Shown here: piece after piece, positions 9,779 through 19,996 of the stretch
Position numbering within the stretch: position 1 is the first letter of the stretch
Layout: each line of letters begins with the position of its first letter
Source of the DNA: Bedellia somnulentella
Lineage: Eukaryota; Arthropoda; Insecta; Lepidoptera; Bedelliidae
Direction: 5' to 3'
Assembly (NCBI GenBank): GCA_963576735.1
Contig: CAUYWD010000170.1
Location: forward strand, 1-64,000
Length of the DNA stretch: 64,000 bases
Program-made: the position numbers and the translations under genes
The notes under the pieces: generated by a model
What the model was told of the DNA's origin: nothing
Databases searched by the model: none
What the model saw: only the letters and a program-made list of their open reading frames with translations

Positions 9779-11246
9779 GCAACGCGTCCGAGGTAAAGCG
9801 GACGAGGCGGTCTCTCGGGGCGAGGTGGTGCTGGCGTGTTCCTTAGACATTAGGAACGCCTTCAACACCTTGCCCTTCTCGTGTATCAGGGAGGCACTTG
9901 TATACCACGGAGTGCCTCCCTATTTGAGGGATATTCTCGGGTCGTACCTCTCGAACCGGCAAATTGCGTATCCGGGTCGGGAGGGTTGGTGCCGCCGTAG
10001 TGTGTCTTGCGGTGTTCCGCAGGGGTCGGTCCTCGGACCGCTTCTGTGGAGCATTGGCTACGATTGGGTGTTGCGCGGCGCCTTCATCCCGGGTGTTCAA
10101 GTGGTATGCTACGCTGATGACACCCTGGTAACGACCCGAGGGAAGACGTTCAGAGAGGCCGCCATCCGGGCTACGGCTGGCGTGGCCCAGGTGGTGCACC
10201 GCATTAAGTTGTTGGGCCTTGAAGTGGCCCTGAACAAATCCCAGGCCCTGTGGTTTCACGGGGCCCGGAATCGCCCGCCGGTAGACTCCGCCATTGTTGT
10301 GGGTGGGGTAAGGATTGCCGTCGAGACAACTCTGCAGTACCTCGGATTGATTCTCGACGGCCGTTGGACCTTCCGCGCCCACTTCGAGCGCCTGGGGCCG
10401 AGACTGATAGTGGCAGCAGCGGCGCTCTGTAAGCTGCTGCCAAACCTGGGGGGGCCCAGGTCTGGCTGCAGGCAGCTATATGCGGGGGTCGTGCGGTCGA
10501 TGGCCATGTACGGCTCCCCGATATGGGCTGACACCCTGAATGGGCCGAACGCGGCGCTGCTTCATGCGCCGCAAAGGCTCATTGCGACCAGGGTGTCGAG
10601 AGGCTACCGCACAATCTCTCGCGAGGCTGCCTGCTTATTGGCGGGGTCAATGCCGCGGGACCTAGACGCCAGAGTCCTCGCGTCGACGTTCCACTGGCGG
10701 AAGGAACGGCGGGCTCAGGGCCACTGGCCCACGCAGACGGAGACGGCTGCCTACCGCTTGGAGGTGGAGGCAGTCGCCCTCGAGGCCTGGGCGCTTAGGC
10801 TGGGTGAGCCAAGCGCCGGGCACAGGACGGCGGAGGCGATTCTCCCCGTCTTCGAGCGGTGGTTGCAGCGGGAACACGGAGCTCTCAGCTTTCGGCTTAC
10901 ACAGGTGCTGACAGGGCATGGCTGCTTTGGAAGGTACCTGTGGGGGCTGGGCAGGGAGCGGTGTGCCCGATGTCACCACTGCTTGGCGTGCCCAGAGGAC
11001 ACGGCTGAGCACACACTTGAAGTGTGCCCGGCCTGGTCTCGAGAGAGGGCGATTCTCCAAGCGGAGATCGGCCCGGATTTATCGTTGCGGGCCGTGGTGG
11101 CGGCCATGGTCGAAAGACCGTCTGCGTGGACAGCAATGGCTTCCTTCTGCGAGACAGTCATGCTCGCGAAGGAGGCAGCGGAAAGAGAAAGAGAGTTGGC
11201 GGACCCGAACCGCAGAAGGGTCCGCCGCCGCGGCGCGCGTCACTAG
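9779..11246 (+). pseudogene. SART-1 ORF2, part 2: reverse transcriptase palm and C-terminal zinc finger
   Basis: Resumes in frame at QRVRGKADEAV once the Gypsy element and one GGT are removed. It contains RT motif A (LDIRNAFNTLP), motif B (GVPQGSVLGP), the catalytic CYADDTLV (motif C) and the thumb. Near the end is the C-terminal CCHC finger (CARCHHCLACP...H....C) typical of the R1 clade. It ends with a basic tail and a stop at 11246. Apart from the insertion, the two halves would form one uninterrupted ORF of roughly 1,040 codons, so this was probably a coding-competent ORF2 when the Gypsy landed. Confidence 0.9.
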
Positions 11247-11619
11247 CGCTGCGGTCCCGATGAGCCCTGCTAGTGTGGTGATGATGATAAGCCACCTAGC
11301 GGGGCACTGAGGCAGGGGGTGCCTAGAGGAAGGGCTCTTGGGCGCCCATCCAATCCTGCCTCGAGGAGGCCGGAAGCTCAGGGTGGCCTTGAGCTTCCGT
11401 TGAAAAAGATGGCGTGAAAGGGGGCACATAAGGTCCCCCGAGATGTTCGCCGAAAGGCGTGGTGCGTGGGGCACGCGGACGTCATGCCTCTGGCGATTCC
11501 CGTATGCCCCGCAACGAAGCACGTGAGATGGCCACCGTGGGGTTTTAGCCGGTAGGAGTCCGGCATATCCCCGCCGCACCCTTCAAGTAGCGGGGAATCC
11601 ATGAGGATTTCCCCACGAC
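11247..11619 (+). promoter_or_regulatory. SART-1 3' UTR with conserved terminal stem
   Basis: Non-coding 3' region. A hairpin (GGAAGCTCA...TGAGCTTCC) lies at 11382-11408. The 3' end holds CGTGGGG (11535-11541) able to pair with CCCCACG (11611-11617), with an inner GCCGG/CCGGC hairpin. The same terminal arrangement occurs in the other SART copies and in short units 1 and 2. For SART1 the 3' UTR is known to be required for reverse transcription start; equivalence here is inference. Confidence 0.7.
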
Positions 11620-11634
11620 AAAAAAAAAAAAAAA

Positions 11635-11648
11635 GGTTAGGTTAGGTT
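11635..11648 (+). repeat. Telomeric repeat tract (GGTTA)2GGTT
   Basis: GGTTAGGTTAGGTT follows SART-1 poly(A) and is followed directly by the truncated SART fragment. Confidence 0.9.
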
Positions 11649-12833
11649 TGCAGGAGAGATTTCGGGGCCTAGTCACCACGTGCCTGGAACAAGGTGTTTT
11701 TCCAGAGCCGTGGAAGACGGGCAAACTCGTTTTGTTGTGAAAGGAAGGGCGCCCCGCCGACTCTGTAGAACCCTCCTCTTTTCGACCAATTGTGTTGCTC
11801 GACGAGGCGGGCAAACTGATGGAGAGAGTGGTTTCTGCCCGAATCGTCGGGCACCTGGAGGGAGCTGGTCCGAATCTTTCGGATCAGCAGTTCGGTTTCC
11901 GGCGCTGTCGCTCGACTGTGCATGCGGTTCTGCGGGTCCGCTCAATAGCGGACGAGGCGGTCTCCCAGGGCGAGGTGGTGTTGGCGGTATCGCTCGATAT
12001 AAAAAACGCCTTCAACACCATGCCCTGGTCTTGCATTGTGGAGGCACTTAAATACCACAACGTGCCTCCCTACTTAATGAGGATACTCGAGTCGTACCTC
12101 TCGGACCGTTTCCTCACATACCCGGTTCGGGAGGGTTGGTGTCGCCGCGAAATGTCTTGCGGTGTTCCACAGGGTTCAGTCTTGGGCCCACTCCTGTGGA
12201 ACATCGGTTACGACTGGGTCTTACGCGGCGCCAACCTCTGGGGTGTCCAACTTACCTGTTACGCAGATGACACCCTAGTGACGGCTCGAGGCAAGACTTA
12301 TAGAGAGGCCGCCATTCGCGGAACTGCGGGAGTGGCGCACGTGGTGCGTAGGATTAGGTTGTTGGGTCTCGAAGTGGCTCTGAATAAGTCCGAGGCCATG
12401 TGGTTCCATGGCGCTCGGAATCGTCCGCCGGTTGGTGAATCCGCCATCGTTGTGGGTGGCGTGAGGATTGCCGTCGAGTCTACTCTGAACTATCTCGGTC
12501 TATTACTCGACGGCCGTTGGACTTTCCGCGCTCACTTCGAGCGTTTGGGGCCCCGTTTGATGGTTGCGGCAGCTGCTCTTTGCAGACTCTTGCCCAACCT
12601 TGGGGGCCCCAGGAGCGCGTGCAGGCAGCTCTACATGGGGGTCGTACGGTCCATGGCCATGTACGGCTCCCCAGTATGGGCGGACGCCCTGCAGGGGTCA
12701 AACGCGGCGCTACTTCACGCGCCGCAGCGACTGATGGCTGCCAGGGCGTCAAGAGGCTACCGGACGGTGTCTCGAGAGGCTGCCTGCCTAATGGCGGGTT
12801 CAATGCCGTGGGAGTTGGATGCAAAAGTAAAGA
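11649..12833 (+). pseudogene. SART fragment A: RT domain only
   Basis: Begins inside the RT fingers (RTTCLEQGVFPEPW-like region) straight after a telomeric tract, so it is a 5'-truncated copy inserted into GGTTA repeats. It retains SLDIKNAFNTMPW, GVPQGSVLGP and CYADDTLV. A TGA replaces an Arg codon in KLVLLRKEG near 11737, so the usable frame starts at 11792. It stops abruptly at 12833 (PWELDA), where an opposite-strand A/G-rich tail begins, and the C-terminal zinc finger is lost. Much closer to SART-3 than to SART-1. An almost identical inverted copy is at 31042-32216. Confidence 0.88.
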
Positions 12834-13040
12834 AAAAGAAAGAAAGAAAGAAAAACATTTATTCGCTGCTACACACGTACAAAGGAAAACACAGCACAAA
12901 AATAAGTATATACAAACACACAGAAAAATAATAATAAAAAGACAATATCATACACACTAATTCCAAGATATACAAGAAAAAAAAACTATAGCCGTATAAC
13001 CTGCGTAGTAGCAACGAATTTTGAAGCTGCCTCAGCATTA
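12834..13040 (-). other. 3'-terminal piece of an unidentified non-LTR element ('C'), inverted copy
   Basis: On the minus strand this reads as a 3' UTR ending in AATAAA-type sequence (CGAATAAATG) and a TTTC-rich tail abutting the SART fragment at 12833. It is the reverse complement of 25753-25879 joined to 30946-31041. No ORF of this element is present in the window, so its family is not assigned. Confidence 0.6.
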
Positions 13041-13969
13041 AGTTGTCACATGCCTATAAACTAGAATGTGGAGTGAGGCAGGGGGGGCTTAGTTCTCCAA
13101 ATCTATTTAACCTGTACGTTAATGACTTGATCGTGGAGCTTAGCAGCAAGCGCATCGGTTGTCGCGTAGATGATGTTGCTGTAAATAATATCAGCTATGC
13201 TGATGATATGGTGCTGCTGAGCCCCACGGTCAAAGCTCTGAATGAATTGTTACGTACTTGTGCCGATTATGCTTCCAAACATGGTTTGATGTACAATGTT
13301 AAAAAGAGCGAATGTTTGGTCTTTGGAGCCGACGGGAAGAAAACCCCAGAAACTATACCAGCTATTAAATTAAATAAAGTGGTACTACGTCGCGTCACTA
13401 AATTTAAATATCTGGGGCATATTGTGACCGACGACCTCAAAGACCAAGAGGATATAGAGAGGGAACGCAGAGCGATGGCGGTCCGCTGTAATATGCTGAT
13501 TCGTAGATTTGCTCGGTGTAGCAAAGAAGTCAAAATTAGTCTATTTAAAGCCTACTGTCAGGTATTTTATACGTGCACCCTATGGACCAGATATACGCAG
13601 CGGGCCATCACTACTCTGCGAGTCCAATACAATAATGGTTTCAGAATGTTGTTGGGGCTGCCTCGCTTCTGCAGTGCTTCGGGCATGTTCGCGCAGAACC
13701 ATACAGACGACTTTTATGCCATTATGCGCAAAAAAGCCGCTTCGTTGCTCTGCAGGGTGCGGTGCAGCCCTAACTCTATCCTGAGGACCATGGCAGGGCG
13801 CTACGACTCCCTAATAATGCAGCACCTTGCGCGGGTGCTAATTGACTGATTGTGATACTGATTAATAATAATAAATAGATTATATTGTATACTAACATAG
13901 GCTAAGATAATAATGTTACTAATACTATGGACCCTTGTTGTCTGATTTAATAAATAATTAATAATAATA
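13041..13969 (+). mobile_element. 5'-truncated non-LTR fragment of the element-B family
   Basis: ~930 bp inserted into 3'-UTR 'C': the right arm of the inverted duplication (25753-25760) shows the uninterrupted target CAGCATTATCGTTG. The target duplication is ATTA (13037-13040 / 13970-13973), partly hidden by the AAT-rich tail. The 3' UTR shares a (TAA/AAT)n tail and ATGG(A/G)(C/T)CC-type stretch with element B. Confidence 0.8.
13043..13849 (+). pseudogene. Element-B-family RT, C-terminal fragment
   Basis: Starts within RT motif B (LECGVRQGGLSSP) and includes the catalytic ISYADDMVLLS, the thumb (FKYLGHIV, RFARCSKEVKISLFKAYC) and the C-terminal region to the stop at 13849. About two thirds identical by eye to 24646-25440. 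The first codon is set by truncation, not a real start. The remaining frame is open. Confidence 0.85.
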
Positions 13970-13973
13970 ATTA

Positions 13974-14164
13974 TCGTTGTGAAGTAAATGAATACCTCAC
14001 AACACTGATTTTCAGTCAGCCCCAAAATAAAAATATATAAAAGAAAAGACGTCACAATGTCATAATGAAAAAGAGAACTTATAACATACTCGTATAAATA
14101 AATAATAGCAGTAGAAAGTACCGCGTTACTAAATTATTATTATTATTATTTTTATTCATTTATT
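13974..14164 (-). other. Inverted copy of 3'-UTR 'C' plus the last bases of element B
   Basis: Reverse complement of 25567-25757. It includes the ~60-bp target duplication of element B and the (ATT)n end of B itself, showing that B was already present when this arm was copied. Homology stops at 14164, where truncated Gypsy-2 begins. Confidence 0.8.
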
Positions 14165-16610
14165 GGAACATACGTGCAATATCTAGCGTCGCTTATAACA
14201 TTATTCGACTGGCTAAGACATTTATTATTATAATTGTCTGAAAATCTCAACTCAATGATATCTTTGGGCCGTTTGAGTACTTCTACTGCTGTAGGTTGAT
14301 CAGGCCTACGGGCGGTCGAAGACTCGGTCTGTCGGTCTGTGTTAATTCCTTGAATGTCTAACTTCTTCTTCTGGGCTCTAGTTAGTACTGAAACTACTTG
14401 CTCGTGCATTTCCTTTAAATCTTTCGACGTAACCGGGAGACGACTTAACGCATCTGCAGCTGCATTATGTCGGCCTGGCACGTATTCTACCTCAAAATCG
14501 TATTCTTCTAAATATAAACGGAACTTTGTTAATCGACTAGATGGGTCGTTCAGTCCGAACAAATAAACAAGGGGCCTGTGGTCAGTAAATATTTTGAACT
14601 TGCGGCCATATAAATAGGGTCGAAAATGGCGTACAGCCCAAACGATAGCTAATAATTCTAACTCAATAACTGGGTATCTGGTCTCGGCTGGTTTAAGGCT
14701 TCGACTTGCATACGCTATCACTTTACCATTGCTATTGGACAAAATTCCACCTAGGCCTAATTTTGATGCGTCGGTTTGTAGTCTAAAAATATTATTTTCT
14801 GAAAAGTCTGGGTAATCTAGTACTGGAGGGTTGGTAAGGGCTAATTTTAAATTCTGGAATGCAGTTTCGCACTCAGGACTCCACTCAAAACTGACACCTT
14901 TTTTACACAAAGCATGTAACGGATATACTATATCAGCAAATCGCGGAATAAATCGCCGGTAATAATTAGCAAAAGCGACGAATCGTTTTACATCGTCAGC
15001 GCACGCGGGTCTTGGGTAGTGACGCGTGACCTCGATTTTGCTTGGGTCGGGAAAAATACCTTCTGGTGTTATTTTATGTCCTAAATAAACTATCTCTTTC
15101 CTCAAGAATTCGCATTTCATGGGGTTAAGTTTTAAGTTAACGTCCCTTAATCGATTTAACACACACATAAGATTTTTATTATGGTGTTCCATAGATTTTC
15201 CTATTACTACACAATCGTCTAAGTAAATAAAACATTTTTCAAAGTTTAGGCCTGCCATTGCTATGGTCATGAGCCTGGAGAAAACACTAGCACTGGTCTT
15301 GAGACCCATGGGACAGCGTTTCATCTGATACTGTTTTCCTGCTGTAAATGCTGTACATTTGCGTGAATTACTATCCAAAGAAAGTTGATACATCTTATTT
15401 AAGCTAAATGATGTATATTTACGCGATTTTGGATCTAAAGATAATTGATAATAAGATTGGGAAAGGTCTAATTTCGAAAAATAAATACTTCCGGACAATG
15501 AGTCAAGTATTTCGGTGATATTTGGAAGTGGAAATTTGTCATCTTGAATTTTATTATTTAACTGTCGATAAATAATCGATGACCAATCTCCATTTTTTCT
15601 CGTTTGATTTATCAGCTTTCTTTGGGACTAATAGAACTGGGCTTGACCACTCTGACACGGTCTCCTCTATGATGTCGTTTTTCAGCATCTCTTGGATTTG
15701 TTTCTCAATTTCACCTTTCAAAGCTTGTGGAACTCGATAAGGCTTTACATACGCGGGACTCACGTTATCTTTTAAAATTATATTATGTTGCATTAGATTT
15801 GTAACTGATAACTTATCACCAGGTAAGTGGAAAACATCGGCATATTTCGCACATATTTTCTCAATTTCTAACTTTTCTTCTCTATTTAAGTAATTCAAAT
15901 CAAGTAGTTCAAATAAATTTTTCACGCGGTTTACTGATTTATTTTCAGCATTAAATTGGCAAACATCAAAATTATTGATTGATTGCATTGGAATATTATA
16001 TAAATTAATATTGACTTCCTTTTCGGTCGTATTTAAAATTCTTATGGGAATGCTACCATTACAAGGTTTTGAAATCATTCCGGCAACAAAAACACCTTCT
16101 TTTATTTCCTGTGCTAATATGACGGTATCGTTAGTAGAGCTACAAGGAATATATTTAATTATCTCGCAACGCGGCGGTATCATGTGAATGTATTCACTCT
16201 GGCTACTGCCTATTTTTATGCTCACGGTTCTGTCATTTGAAAATAGCTTTAATGACGATGTTTTATAGTCTATAATAGCGTTGAATCGTCTAAAAAAATT
16301 CTCTCCTAATATTCCATTTGCTGAGCATGACATATTCTTAAAAACATAAAACTTCTCTCTAAAAGTAATATTATCATACGTTAAATCTAAATAAATGTAA
16401 CCTTCGGAATATAATTGACCACTAACACCTTTAATCGTAATTTTATCATAGTATAATTCATTCATTAAATCAAAGTGCTGACTTAACCACTCATATTTTA
16501 ATACGCAAATACTTGCACCACTATCTACTAATAAACTTATTTTCTTATCTATACCTAAGTTGCTTACGCTGAGAGACACAACGCTACTCATATTATAATT
16601 TAAAATAAAG
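14165..16610 (-). pseudogene. pol: Gypsy-2 pol: protease, RT, RNase H (frameshifted, 3'-truncated)
   Basis: Protease has LVDSGAS (DSG rather than DTG). The frame is lost near 15570-15583 by a 4-bp TTAT duplication just after RLVIDY. It resumes in another frame with LDLSQSYYQL, CPMGLKT, catalytic YLDD and RNase H LQTDAS, DHRPLVYL and ADALSR. A tandem duplication of about 60 nt repeats the YQLSLD..SRK.T.F block between RT motifs A and B. The reading runs into the fused junction (stop at 14152) without integrase. Confidence 0.88.
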
Positions 16611-16613
16611 TGC

Positions 16614-17840
16614 TCATTCATTGAAGGCACGAAAAAACTCGCTATTCGGTGCAAATTGAGTGCACTCCGGTGTGTCTGTCGAATTGCGCTGTGCTTGCAA
16701 TACGTGTGCGCTATTTTGCATGTACCGGGGTGTTGAACCTCGATAGCGGCCTCGCGTGGTGCCTCTAGTAGGCTTACCGCGACCATGGTTTGGTGAAAAT
16801 GATTGATACGATGAGCCATTATTATTATTGTACTGTGGCTTATTATCGCGGCTATTGTTCGAATACCGATTCGAACTAAAATAAACTCTTGAACGTCCTC
16901 TATTATATGCGTAACCTCTATTGAAGTTTTGCCTAATTTTCATTACGGGCTGTTCATCGGTGGGCGATAAAGAATTTTCGTCGATCGCGGTCCTAATGGC
17001 CTCTGGAAGAGAGTCGAACGTTCGCGCGGCTATGATGGTACTTAAACGCTGATTAGACAATCCGTCGGCAAAACGTTTTATCGCGATTTTTTCGTTTATG
17101 TGCCGTAAAATATCATATTTATTATCATCTCCGTCGGCTTGAGCTATGGTTAAGTTAACAAAAAATTGTTCTAAATCATAACCGAACTTCTCGATGGACA
17201 TACGTCCTTGTTTAATTTCGTGAAGTTGTGATTGTATACGAGTAGCAACTGCAGACTTTTTCTGAATTAAATGAGTTCTCATATCATTAATTAAACTATC
17301 TACTGTCGCGTACTTCGATTTTAATCTTAACTTAGCGCTAGCGGAAAGTCTTGTTTTAAGTACAAATTCTATTAATTGTTTATTCGCGTGTTCATTGATC
17401 ATAGAACTGTAAAGTTGTATAGAATCAATTAATTGAGAAGTGATTTGCTCCTGGCCGGTCATTACGGGCAACAGGGCTATTGCTGTTTTTAAATCAAAGT
17501 TATCCGCCATTTTTAAACTTTCTGAACTGTCCTGATAATCTTCGAGTGTCTTATTCTTTTCTACCATAAAGACTAAATTTAAAATAAAACTGTAAATAGA
17601 ATGGATATCTTCTATGTACTTATGAATTACTTGGACTGTCTCTCCTATTAACTCAGAGTTCTCTATTTTAATTTTAATTTCGGACGAAATAGGCTCCAAA
17701 CGACTGTACGCTATTTGAGCTTCTTTAAATTTATTTTGAGCTGTTTGAGAATTTTGTCTTCTAATGGGACCAATCTTGACGAGGTATTCTCTAATATTAA
17801 CTAATTTCTCATATACAATTTCAAGCTCGGTTAAGGACAT
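16614..17840 (-). CDS. gag: Gypsy-2 Gag
   Basis: 408 residues from ATG 17840. Shares the FDLKTAIALLPVM and KRFADGLSNQRLS motifs with Gypsy-1 Gag in the same order. No CCHC knuckle; the C-terminal ~110 residues are rich in Asn, Arg, Gly and Tyr. The frame is open, but the element lacks integrase and a 3' LTR. The last ~200 bp overlap an open stretch of the pol frame, with the protease itself starting near 16600. Confidence 0.85.
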   Translation of the reverse strand: MSLTELEIVYEKLVNIREYLVKIGPIRRQNSQTAQNKFKEAQIAYSRLEPISSEIKIKIENSELIGETVQVIHKYIEDIHSIYSFILNLVFMVEKNKTLEDYQDSSESLKMADNFDLKTAIALLPVMTGQEQITSQLIDSIQLYSSMINEHANKQLIEFVLKTRLSASAKLRLKSKYATVDSLINDMRTHLIQKKSAVATRIQSQLHEIKQGRMSIEKFGYDLEQFFVNLTIAQADGDDNKYDILRHINEKIAIKRFADGLSNQRLSTIIAARTFDSLPEAIRTAIDENSLSPTDEQPVMKIRQNFNRGYAYNRGRSRVYFSSNRYSNNSRDNKPQYNNNNGSSYQSFSPNHGRGKPTRGTTRGRYRGSTPRYMQNSAHVLQAQRNSTDTPECTQFAPNSEFFRAFNE

Positions 17841-18322
17841 TACAAATTAATTATTGAAACAGAATGCTGGAGGTCTTGGCGTAATTTTAGGAACGGCCTT
17901 ACTTTACATATCTGAAGTGAAAGACGGCTCGACGTGGCCTTTCATCGGGCGGCGGCGGCGGCGGGGTCGGCGCGTGGCATCATAGGGCTGCAGCGGGCGG
18001 CGGCGCGGCGGCGGTGGCTCCACGCTCTGCTGCTGGGTGGGCCGGGCTATTCCCTGGACTCCTCTTGATGTGTGCTCTTCATGATTATCTTCTTTTATGG
18101 CTGCTGACTTGATAAGGATTCTTCTTAATAATAGCTTTTAGATTAAATGCGTTTCTTTATAATTCCGGGACACACTGTTTCTTATGGATAGGCTGGTTTC
18201 ATGATGTGGTCGCTGGGGTCATCTTTTTTATTTTAGGTAGCCGAAATCTTCTTTAATGTTTAATAGCTGGTTTTCATTTTAGTGCAGGTTGCCGGGGTCT
18301 TCTTTGGGTTCTTAGTGCAGGG
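17841..18322 (-). other. Gypsy-2 leader with a CGG-rich patch
   Basis: Non-LTR leader between PBS and gag. 17938-18050 is very GC-rich with (CGG)n-type repeats. On the minus strand it encodes an ATG-less stretch of Pro and Arg (VEPPPPRRR...RRRRRP) ending at a TAA near 17910. The membrane ORF of the Gypsy-1 leader is not found here. Confidence 0.5.
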
Positions 18323-18328
18323 TCGCCA
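18323..18328 (-). promoter_or_regulatory. Gypsy-2 primer-binding site (start)
   Basis: In sense TGGCGACCCTGCA directly follows the LTR end CTTCA; the first eight bases equal those of the Gypsy-1 PBS. Full extent about 18316-18328. Confidence 0.65.
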
Positions 18329-18535
18329 TGAAGTGTGTGGTGTTGGTGGTCAGGTTGGTATTGGCGGTATATCAAATCAAAGACATGTTTGATTGTTGGT
18401 GGTCGTTTATTGAATAACGTAAAGTATTAAAAAGTACTACAACTATAACTTACTGACTAAGCATATCGCGACGGACATAACATGTGTAACCTAATTAAGT
18501 CGTATTGCTATGTCGCAACACTACACTATTATTTA
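18329..18535 (-). repeat. Gypsy-2 5' LTR (~207 bp)
   Basis: In sense it starts TGTAGTG, like Gypsy-1 TGTAGAG, and ends CACTTCA before the PBS. Only one LTR survives, so the outer edge is inferred from the TG/CA ends. Confidence 0.65.
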
Positions 18536-18718
18536 TTTATTAATCTTTATTAACATAACTGTTTTTTACAGCTTGTCTGCAGGTGGAGTCTCTTATGTAT
18601 TTATATTTATGTATTATGTATGAATATTTTAGTATATAATTATACGTGTAGTTTTTATATAATAATTTAGTAACGCGGTACTTTCTACTGCTATTATTTA
18701 TTTATACGAGTATGTTAT
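18536..18718 (+). other. Piece of 3'-UTR 'C' ending in the target duplication of element B
   Basis: AT-rich, no gene. The last ~60 bp (18659-18718) repeat at 25591-25650 on the far side of element B and form its target-site duplication. With 25651-25879 and 30946-31041 it makes one broken 3' UTR on the plus strand. Confidence 0.65.
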
Positions 18719-18757
18719 TATTATTATTATTATTTTTTACACGGCTAACACAGTTAG

Positions 18758-19399
18758 AATTGTAAGAATATTAAACGGTCAGTTGAAAATGTACGTCATC
18801 TATGCGATTCTGCAGATTTAATTGCTTTACAAGAAACTTGGCTGTTGCCTGATGACCTACCGTTTCTGAATACAATTAGTACTGAATTTAGTGCGACTGG
18901 AGTGTCGGCAGTTGATTTATCGTCGGGAATGCTGCGCGGGCGCCCCCATGGGGGAGTGGCGCTGTTATGGAGGAATAGTTTATTTAGCAGTGTATCTATT
19001 GTTCAGTGCGTGAATCCCCGGCTTTGTGCAATAGAAATATTGTTAAAGAGAAAATCGGTGTTAGTGGTAAGTGTGTACATGCCTACAGATGAACGACAGA
19101 ACCTGGAGGAATTCACAGACATATGCAGTGGGGTGAGTGCTATTATTAACTCCTGTAGTAGTGAGTGTGTGTACATACTAGGTGACTTTAACGCGAGCCC
19201 GACGGCGGGTTTGTTTTATAAAGAACTGATACAAATTTGCGATAGCCAGCAATGGACTTGTATGGACACTAAGTGGTTAGGAATAAATTCTAAAACGTAT
19301 ACGTTTGTAAGTGAGGCCCACGGGACAGGTCATTGGTTAGACCATTGTGTTGTTTCCCAAGCGGCGGTACCTACAATAACATCAGTCTATGTAAAATAC
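18758..19399 (+). pseudogene. Element B endonuclease, part 1
   Basis: The frame opens after TAG 18755-18757 with NCKNIKRSVENV, typical of the first strand of an AP-type endonuclease. ALQETWLLPDD and YILGDFNASP follow. No start codon is present because the element is 5' truncated. It ends at codon TAC (19397-19399), where Gypsy-3 inserted. The catalytic SDH motif lies beyond the insertion at 23338 (WSDHFPLVIE). Confidence 0.85.
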
Positions 19400-19962
19400 T
19401 GTTACGACATCTGTTCGCAAGTAGGAGATAGGATTTGCCACTACTAGATTATACTAGATGGCGTTACTAGTATTTAATGAGTCGCCATGATATCTGTTGC
19501 TGAAGGAAGTGTCACTACTAGAGAACAGATGGCGTTACTAGTATTTTAATAAGTAAAAAAAGGAATTACTAGATGTTTCTCGAATATCGACTTTTCGAGA
19601 ATGTGGTACTAGAACTTTCTGTAATATTCGCGTATTTGAGATTTGGCATATATAAAGAGCAACGCGTGCTACGGAGTTATTCGAGTGCGAAGAACTAAAG
19701 CGAGAACAAGCGAAATACTAGAGCGAAGAAATTAAATACGACAGTGCAGTGATATACGGATTACGGAAATAAGCTTAACGGTGTGGACAGTGTTACTATA
19801 ACGGAGTAAATTAGTGTTGTTAATTAGTGCGAGTATCGATAGTAATTATCGATAGTGTTTGTTGTGTTGTGTAAAGTGCGTTATTGGTCAATAAATATAA
19901 TTACACCTTATTGCACGAAAGTGTGACTGGTATTTATCAAATTAAGAACCCGGTACGTAACA
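19400..19962 (+). repeat. Gypsy-3 5' LTR (563 bp)
   Basis: TGTTACG...CGTAACA with 7-bp terminal inverted repeats. A TATATAAAGAG stretch near 19648 is the probable core promoter and AATAAA near 19891 the poly(A) signal. Followed by ATTGGTGACAGAAG, whose TTGGTGACA is the likely primer-binding site; the tRNA is not assigned. Confidence 0.92.
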
Positions 19963-19996
19963 ATTGGTGACAGAAGTGGATTTGAAGATACCAGTT

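Larger units (their letters stand above)
1650..11634 (+). mobile_element. SART-1: 5'-truncated telomere-repeat-type R1-clade non-LTR retrotransposon, split by a Gypsy insertion
   Basis: Homology to the two longer SART-like copies (42012-46476 and 46496-52469) begins near 1650, inside ORF1, so the 5' UTR, ribozyme and N-terminal ORF1 are absent. It holds the ORF1 zinc-knuckle end, a complete ORF2 interrupted at 3921/9779, a 3' UTR and poly(A) at 11620-11634. The next bases are GGTTAGGTTAGGTT, the insect telomeric repeat, which is the expected target of SART-type elements. The 3,922-9,775 block is a later Gypsy insertion; removing it with one copy of the GGT duplication restores a continuous ORF2. 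Confidence 0.88.
11381..14164 (+). repeat. Left arm of a large inverted duplication
   Basis: Apart from the 13041-13973 insertion, this segment reads as the reverse complement of 25567-32494 minus the 25880-30945 insertion. It covers the SART-1 3' UTR end, poly(A), telomeric tract, SART fragment, 3'-UTR 'C' and the 3' tip of element B. After removing the insertions the arms are ~1,851 and ~1,862 bp. The SART fragment ORFs in the two arms differ at one residue (Leu/Pro beside the YADD) across ~340, so the duplication is recent. Confidence 0.85.
14165..18535 (-). mobile_element. Gypsy-2: Ty3/Gypsy element truncated in pol (same group as Gypsy-1)
   Basis: Sense minus: 5' LTR (18329-18535), PBS, leader, gag and pol up to the region between RNase H and integrase, where it is cut at 14165 by the inverted-duplication junction. 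Integrase, PPT and 3' LTR are missing. Gag and pol align with Gypsy-1 across their length but are well diverged, and pol lies in the same +1 frame relative to gag. Not autonomous. Confidence 0.85.

Noticed and set aside
10662..11060. Long antisense ORFs opposite SART ORF2 (also at 45349-46074 and 30933-31385)
   Set aside because: Shadow frames of GC-rich ORF2 DNA; they recur wherever SART ORF2 occurs and contain no motif.
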